This document shows positions 1-7,357 of a stretch of DNA of 18,500 bases, piece by piece. Made by a program: the position numbers and the translations under genes. Below the pieces are notes generated by a model, which was not told where the DNA came from, searched no databases, and saw only the letters and a list, made by a program, of their open reading frames with translations. This DNA is from Candidatus Poribacteria bacterium. Lineage in GTDB: Bacteria; Poribacteria; WGA-4E; GCA-2687025. Within the stretch, counting starts at the first letter, position 1. Each line of letters starts with the position of its first letter. The DNA lies in contig NYZG01000245.1 in assembly GCA_002687025.1 (NCBI GenBank), positions 1 to 18,500 on the forward strand, given 5' to 3'.

Positions 1-8
1 ATCGAATC

Positions 9-635
9 CTATTGATTCTCCTTCCTTGATCCTGTCCCGGATAATTTCCACACAGGGAGCGATGATGCGACATGCGCCGGGTCGCTGTCCGACCCGACCC
101 GCCGTCGGGTGGACGCCGTCATCTGCGCGACAATGGGAAGATCGGACACGGCCCGCGCGGCCCGTACGGCCATCACAAGTTCGTCGAGCCGTCCGAATGT
201 CTCGATGATGAAGCCGTCTACGCCGCCGTCGCGCAGCGCCGTCAGCTGCTCGGTGAACGTGACGTCGCGTGTGAGGTCCTCGCCCAGGTCCCAGCTTCCC
301 GGCGGCCCCACCGACCCTAACACATAGGCGCCTGACCCGGCGGCGTCGCGCGCGAGCCGCGCGCCGGCCTCATTGATGCCGACGGTCTCGTCGCCCAAGC
401 CGGCGGCCGTGAGCTTGTTGCGGTTCGCGCCGAACGTGTTCGTCTCGATCACCCGCGCGCCCGCCGCGAGGTACTCCTCGTGCGCCTCCCGCACGACATC
501 CGGCCGCGCGACGTTCAGGCGCTCGAAGTTCGCCTCCAGGGGTATGCCCTTGGCGTGCAGGTACAGGCCCATCGCGCCGTCGCCCACGAGAACCTCACGG
601 CGCAGTAACTCTACGAACGCCTTCGCTTCCGACAC
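9..635 (-). CDS. Homocysteine S-methyltransferase-type domain, C-terminally truncated
   Basis: The product resembles the N-terminal barrel of cobalamin-dependent methionine synthase and betaine-homocysteine methyltransferases, which move a methyl group to homocysteine. Visible family segments are LVGDGAMG (residues 17-23), ETNTFGANR (64-72), GSVGP (107-111) and DGFIIETF (140-147). Resemblance continues to DPAHVA (about 185-190), spaced from the preceding MT as in the family, then stops. The last ~15 residues look foreign. The family normally runs to about 300 residues, and its zinc-binding cysteines (GxNC and GGCC) lie in the missing part, so this 208-residue product should not be catalytic. 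The start is GTG at 633-635, with AGAGGAG about 12 bases upstream. It lies 105 bp downstream of the lyase gene on the same strand. The break near base 57 may be a real pseudogene, an insertion or an assembly join. Family assignment is firm; integrity is doubtful. Confidence 0.75.
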   Translation of the reverse strand: MSEAKAFVELLRREVLVGDGAMGLYLHAKGIPLEANFERLNVARPDVVREAHEEYLAAGARVIETNTFGANRNKLTAAGLGDETVGINEAGARLARDAAGSGAYVLGSVGPPGSWDLGEDLTRDVTFTEQLTALRDGGVDGFIIETFGRLDELVMAVRAARAVSDLPIVAQMTASTRRRVGSDSDPAHVASSLPVWKLSGTGSRKENQ

Positions 636-740
636 TCGCCCCTAGGCTCCTCTTATCCCACCGGAGAACGCGTTCGCGCCGCAATGGTATCACGGCGGCC
701 GAGCGGGCAGTCGGCGCTCCCGGCGAGCGAGGACCAATCG

Positions 741-3062
741 TCACGGCCGCGTGAGCGTCACCTCATCGCGCTCGCCGTCGGCGCCAACCCAAGCGACGTG
801 GGCGATCGCGTCCGGGGCCAGTTCCGACGGGCGAGGGCTCCCGGGCGCCACCTGAGCGATGCACTCGACGGCGCCGCCCGGACCCGCCGCCGTCCACGCC
901 ACCCATCCCTCCGCCGCGGGTTGCGCGATGACGTCATATTCGCCCTCATGGGTCTCAGCGACCATCGCGGCCGCGATGCGCGCTTCGCGCGCCTCCCCGA
1001 CGGTGCGCGCCGTGAGGTGGTGATGGTTCGGCCGCTCCTCGCGGAAGTCGTCCGGTGTTCCCGCGTTGTACGGCGTGTCGAACTGGTCGGTCTGCGTGAT
1101 CGCCAGATGACCCGCGGACCGAACGTGCGCCGTGAGCCGCGCGTCCCCACGAGCCGAGACCACGGTTTGTCTCTCGGCGCCAATGTCGAACGGCTCGAAC
1201 GCGTGTAACAGCCAGGAGAACGACGCCGGCCCGGGGGCTGCGAGGTCGTCCACCACGAGCACGAAGCCAGGCCTGACGAGGACGACGTGCCGGTCGAACC
1301 GAGTCACGCGGCCGCCGTACGCCGCCGATGCGTCCCCGACGGCGTACCCCAGGCGCCCCCGGCTGCTGAACCGCGCGATACGCCCGACCGACGCGGCGGA
1401 ACGATCCACCTGTCCTTCGCCGTCCACGAGGACGCTACAGTGCGCCTTCGTCTGCCGCGTCCATTCGGCGTGGTGCGGCATGCCGTACGAAGGGCCGTAG
1501 TACCCCGACGAGGTCGCCAGCGCCTTGCCACCTTTGAGGAGGACGATGGCGTTCTGGTCCGCGTGACTGTGGCTAGTCGATCCGTACGGCGATGACTTCA
1601 GCAGCACCAGCGTGTCGGATTCCGGGCCGGCGAGGTCCCCGTGCAGCGCCGCCCAGCCAACGTCCTGGAACACCGCGTCCGGCGGCTCGTCCGCCGGCGC
1701 CCGCGCCTCCACCGTATCAGGCAGTATCAGGCTGCTGACGTGCGACGACGACCGCGCGTCCGGGTTCGCCCGGTCGGCCCACCATCGTGCCGCGCCGTCG
1801 CCGAACAGGTTGGCGTGGTGGATCATCAGGCCCGCCCCGCCCCGCGCGTTCCCGGTCGACCCGCCATCGCCGTACGGCGTCGCCTCGCCAATCGGCGACG
1901 TGCAGTAGAAGAAGAACTTGCGGACCTTGCGGAAGAAGGGCCGCTGCCACAAGTCGACACCCGTCGCCGCGCGAAGGGCCTCGAAGGGCGGCAGGAAGAT
2001 CGTGTTGTACGCCCGGCCGTACCCTATGCCTTCCGCCCAGCCGCCGTCCTGGCCTCCCCAGTGCGGGAACACCGTCATCAGCGCCCGCAAGGCGTAATCG
2101 AGCCACGCCTCTGCCTCAGGTTCGTCGCGGCACGCGATGGCATGTTCGCACAGGTATCCCGGCAGTCGACCGGCGTGACTCTCCGCGGGCGAGGACAGGA
2201 AGTCGGGACTATGGCGTAGGCGCCGCAGCATCTGGTCGCCCCGCGCGACGAGCATCGACCGTACGAGCTGCTCATCGTCGGGAGACATGAGGTCGTGCAG
2301 CCAGTCGTAGCAGTGCGCCCCCACCTTGACGAGACTGAGGCCGATTTCGTCGCCGTACGGCGCCATGATCGACGACACCCCCTCGGCGTCCCACCGCGCC
2401 ACGTGGGTCAGCACGCGCAGCGCCGCCTCGCCGTATTCCCGGCGGCCTGTGAACAGGTACGCAAGGGCCAGGGGCTCCATGCCGCTGTCGACGACTTGGC
2501 GGAAGTCGCGGAACCCCCACGTGTACGCCATTCGCCTCTCGGCCCGATCCTCGATCCTGTCGTACGTCGGCTCGTCGGGCGGACGGATGTCCAGCAGCGA
2601 GTCAGCCTTCGCTACCAGCGCCTCGAACGGCTCCCTGCGCGTGGTCGCGGCGCTAACGCGTAGGTCTTCGAGCCCCGCGCGTGTGAAGATGACGCGAGGG
2701 TGCTCGTCGGGCACGCGGGCCAGTAGCTCCGCCGCGCTGATCCGGGGCTGCCGTGGCGCGCCGTCGGCCAGCGTGAAAGCACGCGGCCCGTACGTGTCGA
2801 TGACGACGCCTGACGCGTCGATCGCGTCGACTGACCACACGTAGTCGCCCGCTTCGAAGACGACGTCAGGCACGTGCGCGGGATCCGTTAGCGTGTCCGA
2901 CGCGTACGCCACGCGACCGTCGTCCCGTACGACTCGCAGGCGGTACGCGGTGGCGCCCTCCGCATTCCACCAGCAGAAGCCCGGCGGGTTGATGTCGACA
3001 TGCGACGCGTCTTGGGGCCGTGTGAAGCTGCCACGGTCGGGACGTTGCGTCGGGAAGCCCAT
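741..3062 (-). CDS. Heparinase II/III-like polysaccharide lyase (PL21-like)
   Basis: This is a probable eliminase that cleaves uronic-acid-containing polysaccharides such as heparan-like glycans. The 773-residue product starts with a beta-rich region (FPTQRP...INPPGFCWW...YRLRV, about 2-100) like the DUF4962 region of such lyases. A long helical toroid-type domain follows (about 120-430), then a beta-sandwich heparinase II/III domain. Candidate catalytic residues are His296 (ESHAGRL), Tyr348 (in DGGWAEGIGYG) and His500 (SHSHADQN). Their spacing, 52 and 152, is close to His202/Tyr257/His406 of Pedobacter heparinase II (55 and 149; recalled, not aligned here). I chose ATG 3062 because GGAG lies 7 bases upstream and the family's FPTxR start follows at once. 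The frame stays open to a GTG at 3182, with another ATG at 3119. No signal peptide is seen with any of these starts. It is divergent from the small secreted protein gene. Substrate is inferred. Confidence 0.82.
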   Translation of the reverse strand: MGFPTQRPDRGSFTRPQDASHVDINPPGFCWWNAEGATAYRLRVVRDDGRVAYASDTLTDPAHVPDVVFEAGDYVWSVDAIDASGVVIDTYGPRAFTLADGAPRQPRISAAELLARVPDEHPRVIFTRAGLEDLRVSAATTRREPFEALVAKADSLLDIRPPDEPTYDRIEDRAERRMAYTWGFRDFRQVVDSGMEPLALAYLFTGRREYGEAALRVLTHVARWDAEGVSSIMAPYGDEIGLSLVKVGAHCYDWLHDLMSPDDEQLVRSMLVARGDQMLRRLRHSPDFLSSPAESHAGRLPGYLCEHAIACRDEPEAEAWLDYALRALMTVFPHWGGQDGGWAEGIGYGRAYNTIFLPPFEALRAATGVDLWQRPFFRKVRKFFFYCTSPIGEATPYGDGGSTGNARGGAGLMIHHANLFGDGAARWWADRANPDARSSSHVSSLILPDTVEARAPADEPPDAVFQDVGWAALHGDLAGPESDTLVLLKSSPYGSTSHSHADQNAIVLLKGGKALATSSGYYGPSYGMPHHAEWTRQTKAHCSVLVDGEGQVDRSAASVGRIARFSSRGRLGYAVGDASAAYGGRVTRFDRHVVLVRPGFVLVVDDLAAPGPASFSWLLHAFEPFDIGAERQTVVSARGDARLTAHVRSAGHLAITQTDQFDTPYNAGTPDDFREERPNHHHLTARTVGEAREARIAAAMVAETHEGEYDVIAQPAAEGWVAWTAAGPGGAVECIAQVAPGSPRPSELAPDAIAHVAWVGADGERDEVTLTRP

Positions 3063-3069
3063 CTCAGCG

Positions 3070-3073
3070 CTCC
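3070..3073 (-). promoter_or_regulatory. Ribosome binding site deciding the lyase start
   Basis: On the minus strand this reads GGAG, 7 bases before ATG 3062. The alternative upstream starts (ATG 3119, GTG 3182) lack a comparably placed site, so the shorter lyase is preferred. Confidence 0.5.
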
Positions 3074-3095
3074 GGTGGAAGGTCGTGTGGCGGCC

Positions 3096-3124
3096 TTGCG
3101 CGTCGTGGCCGGGAATCATAGTAT
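3096..3124 (+). promoter_or_regulatory. Possible promoter of the small secreted protein gene
   Basis: TTGCGC (3096-3101) and TAGTAT (3119-3124) are separated by 17 bases and match the sigma-70 consensus at 3/6 and 4/6 positions. A transcript would start near 3131 and include the hairpin at 3147-3168. It overlaps the longer possible lyase N-terminus, which fits with the shorter lyase start. The match is weak. Confidence 0.22.
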
Positions 3125-3146
3125 CCGCGTTGTTGAGCTGCAACGA

Positions 3147-3168
3147 GCCGGGCCTGACTGCGCCCGGC
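3147..3168 (+). repeat. Inverted repeat in the divergent intergenic region
   Basis: GCCGGGC (3147-3153) pairs perfectly with GCCCGGC (3162-3168) around an 8-base loop. It sits 20 bases before the AAGGAG of the next gene, so it could form a 5' leader hairpin or a protein-binding site. No U-run follows, so terminator function is unlikely. In such GC-rich DNA a 7-bp stem can occur by chance. Confidence 0.4.
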
Positions 3169-3188
3169 CGCAATGCACGCACACACGT

Positions 3189-3196
3189 AAGGAGAG
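3189..3196 (+). promoter_or_regulatory. Strong ribosome binding site of the secreted protein gene
   Basis: AAGGAGAG lies 7 bases before ATG 3204. It fixes the start at the residue where a signal peptide begins, although the frame is open upstream to 3000. Confidence 0.65.
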
Positions 3197-3203
3197 CTCA
3201 GCC

Positions 3204-3908
3204 ATGCGGAGAAGCACGTACCTCGCCGTCTCCCTCACGGTCGCCTTCGCGACGTCTGCTTTGGCCGACCAGATGATCTGCACGCACTGGTCCGCGATGG
3301 ACAAGAGCCGGAGCACCATCTCGGACGCCGGGAACACCTGGACGGCTGTGGATGATCCTGAAAGCTACAGCGGGGCCGCGTATACCGCGCCCGGCGACGC
3401 GGACACCGGTGGCGGCCCCGATCGGCCGTGGCTGGTATACAAGCTGCCTGAACCGGTCAAGGCCGGCGAAGGCACGGCCGACGGGAAGACGTGGCAGATA
3501 TGGGTCCACATGCGCGTCATCACCGACCAGAACTCGTTCTATTTCGGGACGTCCCAGGACGGCTCCAACTGGTGGCCCGACGTCATCGACAACGGCGTTC
3601 GCGTGAACAATGACGATCAGAACAACACCGACGAGTGGTACTGGCAGGACCAGCTCACCGGCAACGACGGCGGCCTGGCTCCCCTCATTGAGGTCGGCGA
3701 CAACTACGTCCGACTGGGGCCGCGAGAAACGACCGCCACAACCGACGGCTCGCCGCGGTGGGACATGGTGTGCTTGCGGAACTTCGGGGACCTGGGCCTC
3801 GACGCGCAGCCGGAAGACGCCGATGTCCTCCCGTGGGTGAACCTGACGCCGGTCGAGGCGCGCGGCAAGCTGGCGACAACCTGGGCCGCGGTACGCAACG
3901 CACTGTAG
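3204..3908 (+). CDS. Small secreted protein of unknown function
   Basis: I do not recognise the family. The 234-residue product starts at an ATG with an excellent AAGGAG site. It has a clear Sec signal peptide (positive MRR, hydrophobic core to about residue 18, likely cleavage after SALA at 21). The mature part is acidic and rich in Asp, Asn, Trp, Gly and Thr. Aromatic patches (WQIWVHMRV, NSFYFGTSQDG, NWWPDV, DEWYWQDQL) suggest a beta-sandwich, possibly carbohydrate-binding, fold. There is no membrane anchor or lipobox. It is divergent from the heparinase-like lyase across 141 bp, so shared control and a glycan-related role are possible. A strong hairpin follows the stop. The coding call is secure; a sugar-binding role is inference from composition and context only. 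Confidence 0.78.
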   Translation: MRRSTYLAVSLTVAFATSALADQMICTHWSAMDKSRSTISDAGNTWTAVDDPESYSGAAYTAPGDADTGGGPDRPWLVYKLPEPVKAGEGTADGKTWQIWVHMRVITDQNSFYFGTSQDGSNWWPDVIDNGVRVNNDDQNNTDEWYWQDQLTGNDGGLAPLIEVGDNYVRLGPRETTATTDGSPRWDMVCLRNFGDLGLDAQPEDADVLPWVNLTPVEARGKLATTWAAVRNAL

Positions 3909-3919
3909 CCCCATGCCCG

Positions 3920-3945
3920 GCCGGACGGCCGCATGGCCGTCCGGC
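3920..3945. terminator. Perfect hairpin between converging genes, likely bidirectional terminator
   Basis: GCCGGACGGCC (3920-3930) and GGCCGTCCGGC (3935-3945) form an 11-bp perfect stem with loop GCAT. It occupies the 47-bp gap between the stop of the secreted protein gene (3908) and the stop of trpF (3956), so it could end transcription from both sides. Neither strand has a T-run after the stem. It is therefore an atypical hairpin terminator, or a barrier to read-through and a transcript stabiliser. Confidence 0.65.
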
Positions 3946-3955
3946 GCCCTCCGCG

Positions 3956-4636
3956 TCAGGAGCGGGCCGCGGCCATCAGGTTGGCTGTCTTCACAGGGTC
4001 ACGCCGACCTTGGCTCGATTCCACGCCACTGCAGAGGTCGAGGCCGAACGGCCTGATGGTCGCGCGCGCCTCGGCAGCGTTGTGCGCGCCGATCCCGCCC
4101 GACAGGAACGTGGGGGCGGGGGCTGCCGCGATCACGCGACGCGCCACCGCCCAGTCGTGTGTGTGCCCGGTGCCTCCGAACTTCGGCTTCCCGTCAATGA
4201 GGCTGACAGAGTCGACGAGTAGCTTGTCGGCGCCGACGGCCGCGTACAGCCCCATTTGCTCGGCCAGGCCCCGTTCAAGGTGTTCGCCCGACTCCCCTCC
4301 GGGCAGGTAGAGCGTCTTCCACACCTCGGCGTCGGTAAGCGCCTTCAGCTCCCGGACGACATCCGGCGATTCGCGCCCCAGTAGCTGAATCGCGGCCGCG
4401 CCGGTGTACGCCACCATCTCGGCCGTCCATGCGGCCGGCCGCTCGTACGTCAGGATCACCGTCGGCGCGAAGACGGCCGAGCAGATCGCGCGCGCCTCGT
4501 CCGCGTCGACTGTCCTCCGGGAGAAGTCGATGTCCACCAGGATGCCGATATAGTCGGCTCCCGCGTCCTCGGCCATGCGGCCATCCTCGACCGAGGTCGT
4601 GCCGCACAGCTTCACGCGCGTCGTCTCAGGGCTCAT
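3956..4636 (-). CDS. trpF: Phosphoribosylanthranilate isomerase
   Basis: This enzyme converts N-(5-phosphoribosyl)anthranilate to CdRP in cytoplasmic tryptophan synthesis. The 226-residue TIM barrel shows VKLCGTT with the catalytic-base Cys at 11, SRRTVD (39-44), QLLG (84-87), the VDS Asp at 142 (likely general acid), KFGGTG (152-157), SGGIG (179-183) and DLCSGVE (200-206). These are the active-site and phosphate-binding loops of the family. It is slightly longer than the usual ~205 residues. The ATG has GGAGG 5 bases upstream, inside the end of the HAD gene, with an 11-bp overlap that suggests coupled translation. It is odd to find it last in an operon with peptide-type permeases and a phosphatase and with no other trp gene in view. 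A related isomerase substrate cannot be excluded, but the motifs fit TrpF well. Confidence 0.88.
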   Translation of the reverse strand: MSPETTRVKLCGTTSVEDGRMAEDAGADYIGILVDIDFSRRTVDADEARAICSAVFAPTVILTYERPAAWTAEMVAYTGAAAIQLLGRESPDVVRELKALTDAEVWKTLYLPGGESGEHLERGLAEQMGLYAAVGADKLLVDSVSLIDGKPKFGGTGHTHDWAVARRVIAAAPAPTFLSGGIGAHNAAEARATIRPFGLDLCSGVESSQGRRDPVKTANLMAAARS

Positions 4637-5291
4637 TGCGTCCTCCCTCTAGCCACTCGGGCAGGCCGCCCACAGTCGGCAGCACTGCCACGGGGCTCCA
4701 GGCCGCCAGCGACGACTTGGCGGCCATGCCCGTCAGCACGCCGACGAATGGAATCCTCGCGCGGCTCGCGGCTTCGCCGTCCACCTCGCTGTCGCCCACG
4801 TACAGCGCCTCGTCCGCCCGGATGTCCAGCGCCGCGAGCGCAGCGAACAGGCACGCGGGATTGGGCTTGTGCGCCGGGACGTCCTCGCCACCGACGATGA
4901 TGTCGAACGGCGCGCGCAGACTGTCGCGCGTGAGCACGGTCTCGATGCGCCTGCGGAACTTCGTGGACACCACGCCGAGTTGGTGGCCGCGCCTTGCGAG
5001 AGTCGTGACGGCGGCACGCGTGTCGGGCAGCAGCGACGTGTGGTCGGCCATCACTTCATCTGCGCGCCGGATAAACAGCTCCGAGAATTGCGGCGCCTGC
5101 GCTACAGGGCCGCCGGTCAGTTTCGCGAAAGTCTCGCCAAGCGACAGCCCGACCGTCCGACGAATCGCGGCGTCGGCCTGGCGCGCCATGCCCATCGACT
5201 CCAGGGCCCAGTTGACCGACTCGATCACGCCCGCCGACGAGTCCGCCAGTGTGTAGTCGAAGTCGAAGAGAATCGCGCGGGGCGCCACCAT
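4626..5291 (-). CDS. HAD-superfamily phosphatase (phosphoglycolate phosphatase/PpaX-like)
   Basis: The 221-residue product has all four HAD motifs: FDFDYTLADSS with nucleophile Asp10 and Asp12, VVST with Thr110, HKPNP with Lys142, and YVGDSEVDGEAA with Asp167 and Asp171. A helical cap (about 18-85) between motifs I and II marks subclass I, as in phosphoglycolate phosphatases and the pyrophosphatase PpaX. Substrate cannot be read from sequence. ATG 5291 was chosen over an upstream in-frame start at 5372 because the family begins a few residues before the DxDxT motif and the longer form would run into the permease gene. It begins 22 bp after the oppC-type stop and overlaps trpF by 11 bp, so it belongs to the same operon. 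It may be a housekeeping phosphatase or a partner of trpF; the order alone does not tell. Confidence 0.83.
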   Translation of the reverse strand: MVAPRAILFDFDYTLADSSAGVIESVNWALESMGMARQADAAIRRTVGLSLGETFAKLTGGPVAQAPQFSELFIRRADEVMADHTSLLPDTRAAVTTLARRGHQLGVVSTKFRRRIETVLTRDSLRAPFDIIVGGEDVPAHKPNPACLFAALAALDIRADEALYVGDSEVDGEAASRARIPFVGVLTGMAAKSSLAAWSPVAVLPTVGGLPEWLEGGRNEP

Positions 5292-5313
5292 CGAACGGTC
5301 TCTCGTGTGTCCG

Positions 5314-6171
5314 TCAGCCGTCGGATGCCTGTCGCAGCCGGGGGTCCATAGCGTCGCGCAGACCGTCGCCAAGCAAGTTGAAGCCCAGGACCACCAGCGA
5401 TATCGAAACCAGCGGCGGCACGACGGTCCACCATGCCCTCCGCACGTATCCGAACTGCTCCGCGATCATCCGGCCCCACTCGGGCACGCTGGGATCATCA
5501 CCGAGGCCGAGATACGACAGCCCGGCCGTTTCCAGGATCGCCGACCCCATCCCGAGCGTCGCCTGGACGATAAGCGGCGCCAGGCAGTTCGGCAGCACGG
5601 CGCGACTCAGGATCCACCAATCCCCCGCCCCAAGCGACCGGGCCGCGACCACGTACTCCTGGCCCTTCACGCGCATCGCTTCGGCCCGCATCACCCGCGC
5701 GTAGCGCGGAATGGCCACGATGCCGACGGCGATCATCGCGTTGCGCAGGCCGGGGCCCAGCACGGTGACAATCACGATCGCCATCAGGATACCGGGGGCC
5801 GCCAGCAGCATGTCCATCAGCCGCATGAGAACCGCGTCGGCCCATCCCCCGTAGTAACCCGCGAGCGTCCCGAGGGCCACGCCGACAAGTATCGCGCCAG
5901 CAACGACCAGCAGCCCGACACGGAGAGAGATACTCGCGCCGGCCATCGTCCGACTGAGTATGTCCCGGCCGACCGCATCGGCGCCGAACGCGTAGCGCTC
6001 GCCCTCGAAGACGCCGGGCGGCAGGTTCTTCGCGGCGAGGTCCACCTCCCGCGGGTCGTGCGGCGTGTAGACGAACGCCACGATCGCGACCGATACGAAC
6101 GCCGCCACGAGCGCCGCTCCCGTCGCGCACATCCGGTTCCGGGCAAGGGAGGTCCGCACGTCCGACCCCAT
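5314..6171 (-). CDS. ABC transporter permease, dipeptide/oligopeptide/nickel type (DppC-like)
   Basis: This is an inner-membrane subunit of a peptide/nickel-type importer. The 285-residue product has an N-terminal helix (about 17-35), an extracytoplasmic stretch ending in FGADAVGRDILSR (62-74), and about five more helices. The EAA-type loop that docks on the ATPase is at EYVVAARSLGAGDWW (172-186). The family C-terminus NLLGDGLRDAMDPRLR is at 265-280. The start ATG overlaps the stop of the upstream permease by one base (TGATG), a sign of coupled translation, so the longer open frame to 6453 is rejected. It pairs with the DppB-like gene. No binding protein or ATPase gene lies in the window, so the transporter must be completed from elsewhere. 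Opines, sugars or nickel are alternative substrates in this family. Confidence 0.88.
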   Translation of the reverse strand: MGSDVRTSLARNRMCATGAALVAAFVSVAIVAFVYTPHDPREVDLAAKNLPPGVFEGERYAFGADAVGRDILSRTMAGASISLRVGLLVVAGAILVGVALGTLAGYYGGWADAVLMRLMDMLLAAPGILMAIVIVTVLGPGLRNAMIAVGIVAIPRYARVMRAEAMRVKGQEYVVAARSLGAGDWWILSRAVLPNCLAPLIVQATLGMGSAILETAGLSYLGLGDDPSVPEWGRMIAEQFGYVRRAWWTVVPPLVSISLVVLGFNLLGDGLRDAMDPRLRQASDG

Positions 6172-7181
6172 CAGGCCGCGCCCGCACGAATCCGGGGGTC
6201 GACAACCGCGTACAGCAGGTCCACCACGAGCGTGACCGTCATGAAAAGGGCCGCGACGAACAGCACCCCGCCCTGGATGGCCGGCAAGTCGCGCGCCGAC
6301 ACCGATAGCCACAGCCACCGCCCGACGCCGGGCCAGCTGAAGATCGACTCCGTCAGAACAGCTCCGCCCAGGAGGTATCCGAACTCCAGACCGATGATCG
6401 TGATGACCGGGATCAGCGCGTTCTTCAACGCGTGCTTCGCCACGACGACCCACGTCGCCAGGCCCTTCGCGTAGGCCGTACGAATGTAGTCCTGGTCGAG
6501 CACTTCCAGCAGAGACGAGCGCGTCATACGCGAGACGATCGCCAGCGGCACAGTCCCGAGCGTGACCGCCGGTAGCACCAGGTGGGCAGCCGCGTCCCGG
6601 AACGCCGCCAGGTCTCCCGCCAGCAGCGTATCCACGAGCATAAGACCGGTCACGGCCGGCACGATGTACTGGTCGCTGTACCTTCCGCCGCTGGGGAGCA
6701 GGTCGAACGCCGTCGAAAACGCGAGGACCAGCACGAGCCCAAGGCAGTAGATAGGTACCGACACGCCCACGAGTGATGTCGTCATGGTCAGCATGTCCGC
6801 GGCGCGTCCACGGTTCGTGGCCGCCACCATCCCAAACGATAGGCCAAACACCACGGCGAACGCCATCGCCGCCAGCGTGAGCTCGAGTGTCGCCGGAAAC
6901 CGGCTGGCGATTTCCTCGCGCACCGGCCGATTCGTCTTGATGGACCTACCGAGTTGGAGCCGAGATAGGTTGCGGACGAAGGCGAAGTACTGGGCGGGCA
7001 GCGGCTCGTTCAGTCCCAACTGCTCCTCGAGCTGTAGAACCGCCGACTCCGTGGCGCGCTCGCCCAGCATCGCGCGCGCCGGGTTGCCCGGGATCAGGTG
7101 CACCATGAGGAATATCAGGACGGACAACCCCCAGAGCGAGAGAGCCATCGATCCCACGCGACCCAGGATGTACTGCTGCAT
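6171..7181 (-). CDS. ABC transporter permease, dipeptide/oligopeptide/nickel type (DppB-like)
   Basis: The 336-residue product has the family order: an N-terminal helix (about 10-30) followed by HLIPGNPA (28-35), a helix-poor stretch with LEEQLGLNEPL (51-61), then five further membrane segments. The EAA loop is around DYIRTAYAKGLATWVVVAKHALKNA (231-255), and the family end DLLYAVVDPRIR is at 321-332. It should form a heterodimer with the DppC-like product. The frame is open to GTG 7217, but that codon overlaps the putative -10 element. ATG 7181 also gives a normal family N-terminus. A GGGAGG lies only one base before this ATG, unusually close, so the start is not certain. It is the first gene of a four-gene operon and is divergent from the sulfatase pair. 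Confidence 0.87.
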   Translation of the reverse strand: MQQYILGRVGSMALSLWGLSVLIFLMVHLIPGNPARAMLGERATESAVLQLEEQLGLNEPLPAQYFAFVRNLSRLQLGRSIKTNRPVREEIASRFPATLELTLAAMAFAVVFGLSFGMVAATNRGRAADMLTMTTSLVGVSVPIYCLGLVLVLAFSTAFDLLPSGGRYSDQYIVPAVTGLMLVDTLLAGDLAAFRDAAAHLVLPAVTLGTVPLAIVSRMTRSSLLEVLDQDYIRTAYAKGLATWVVVAKHALKNALIPVITIIGLEFGYLLGGAVLTESIFSWPGVGRWLWLSVSARDLPAIQGGVLFVAALFMTVTLVVDLLYAVVDPRIRAGAA

Positions 7182-7207
7182 GCCTCCCAATCTGCGCGAG
7201 ACGAGCC

Positions 7208-7216
7208 ATTGTAGCA
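7208..7216 (-). promoter_or_regulatory. Extended -10 promoter of the permease-HAD-trpF operon
   Basis: On the minus strand this reads TGCTACAAT: a -10 hexamer TACAAT (5/6 to consensus) preceded by an extended -10 TG. The -35 region is poor, as is common for extended -10 promoters. Transcription would start near 7201, giving a 5' leader of about 20 bases before ATG 7181. The core TGTGCTA also precedes the operon at 11319. Confidence 0.5.
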
Positions 7217-7279
7217 CACTCGCCCGCGCAGTCGGGCCGGCTCGCAGCCCCCACGACCAAGCCCCATGAGGACGCGGGG

Positions 7280-7309
7280 TTGATCTCGACCTGCCTATGC
7301 ACGTAGAAC
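7280..7309 (+). promoter_or_regulatory. Possible promoter of the sulfatase pair
   Basis: TTGATC (7280-7285) and TAGAAC (7304-7309) are 18 bases apart, each matching 4/6 positions. The predicted start near 7316 would leave a leader of about 40 bases before ATG 7358. It lies in the 176-bp divergent region shared with the permease operon. This is a pattern match only. Confidence 0.3.
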
Positions 7310-7357
7310 TGCGGCGTGGCCGGCGTCCCCACCCGCAGCCCCGAGAGGTACCGCGCG

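Noticed and set aside
715..729. CGCTC/GAGCG 5-bp hairpin downstream of the lyase gene
   Set aside because: The stem is too short to stand out in DNA of this composition, and no T-run follows.
1641..2219. 192-codon plus-strand open frame opposite the lyase
   Set aside because: Arg-rich shadow frame. The minus strand carries the lyase's helical domain with conserved Tyr and His motifs here.
3063..3182. Longer lyase N-terminus from GTG 3182 or ATG 3119
   Set aside because: The extra residues add no signal peptide or family feature, lack a good ribosome site, and would occupy most of the divergent promoter region.
3198..3914. 238-codon minus-strand open frame opposite the secreted protein
   Set aside because: The plus frame has a strong ribosome site and signal peptide; the minus frame is Arg/Val/Gly-rich and has neither.
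4429..5256. 275-codon plus-strand open frame opposite trpF and the HAD gene
   Set aside because: Low-complexity Ser/Arg/Pro composition, and both genes on the other strand show intact catalytic motifs.
5305..6474. 389-codon plus-strand open frame opposite the DppC-like permease
   Set aside because: Its product is Arg/His/Pro/Gln-rich with no family features, and it lies antisense to a permease with clear motifs. It is a shadow frame of GC-rich codons.
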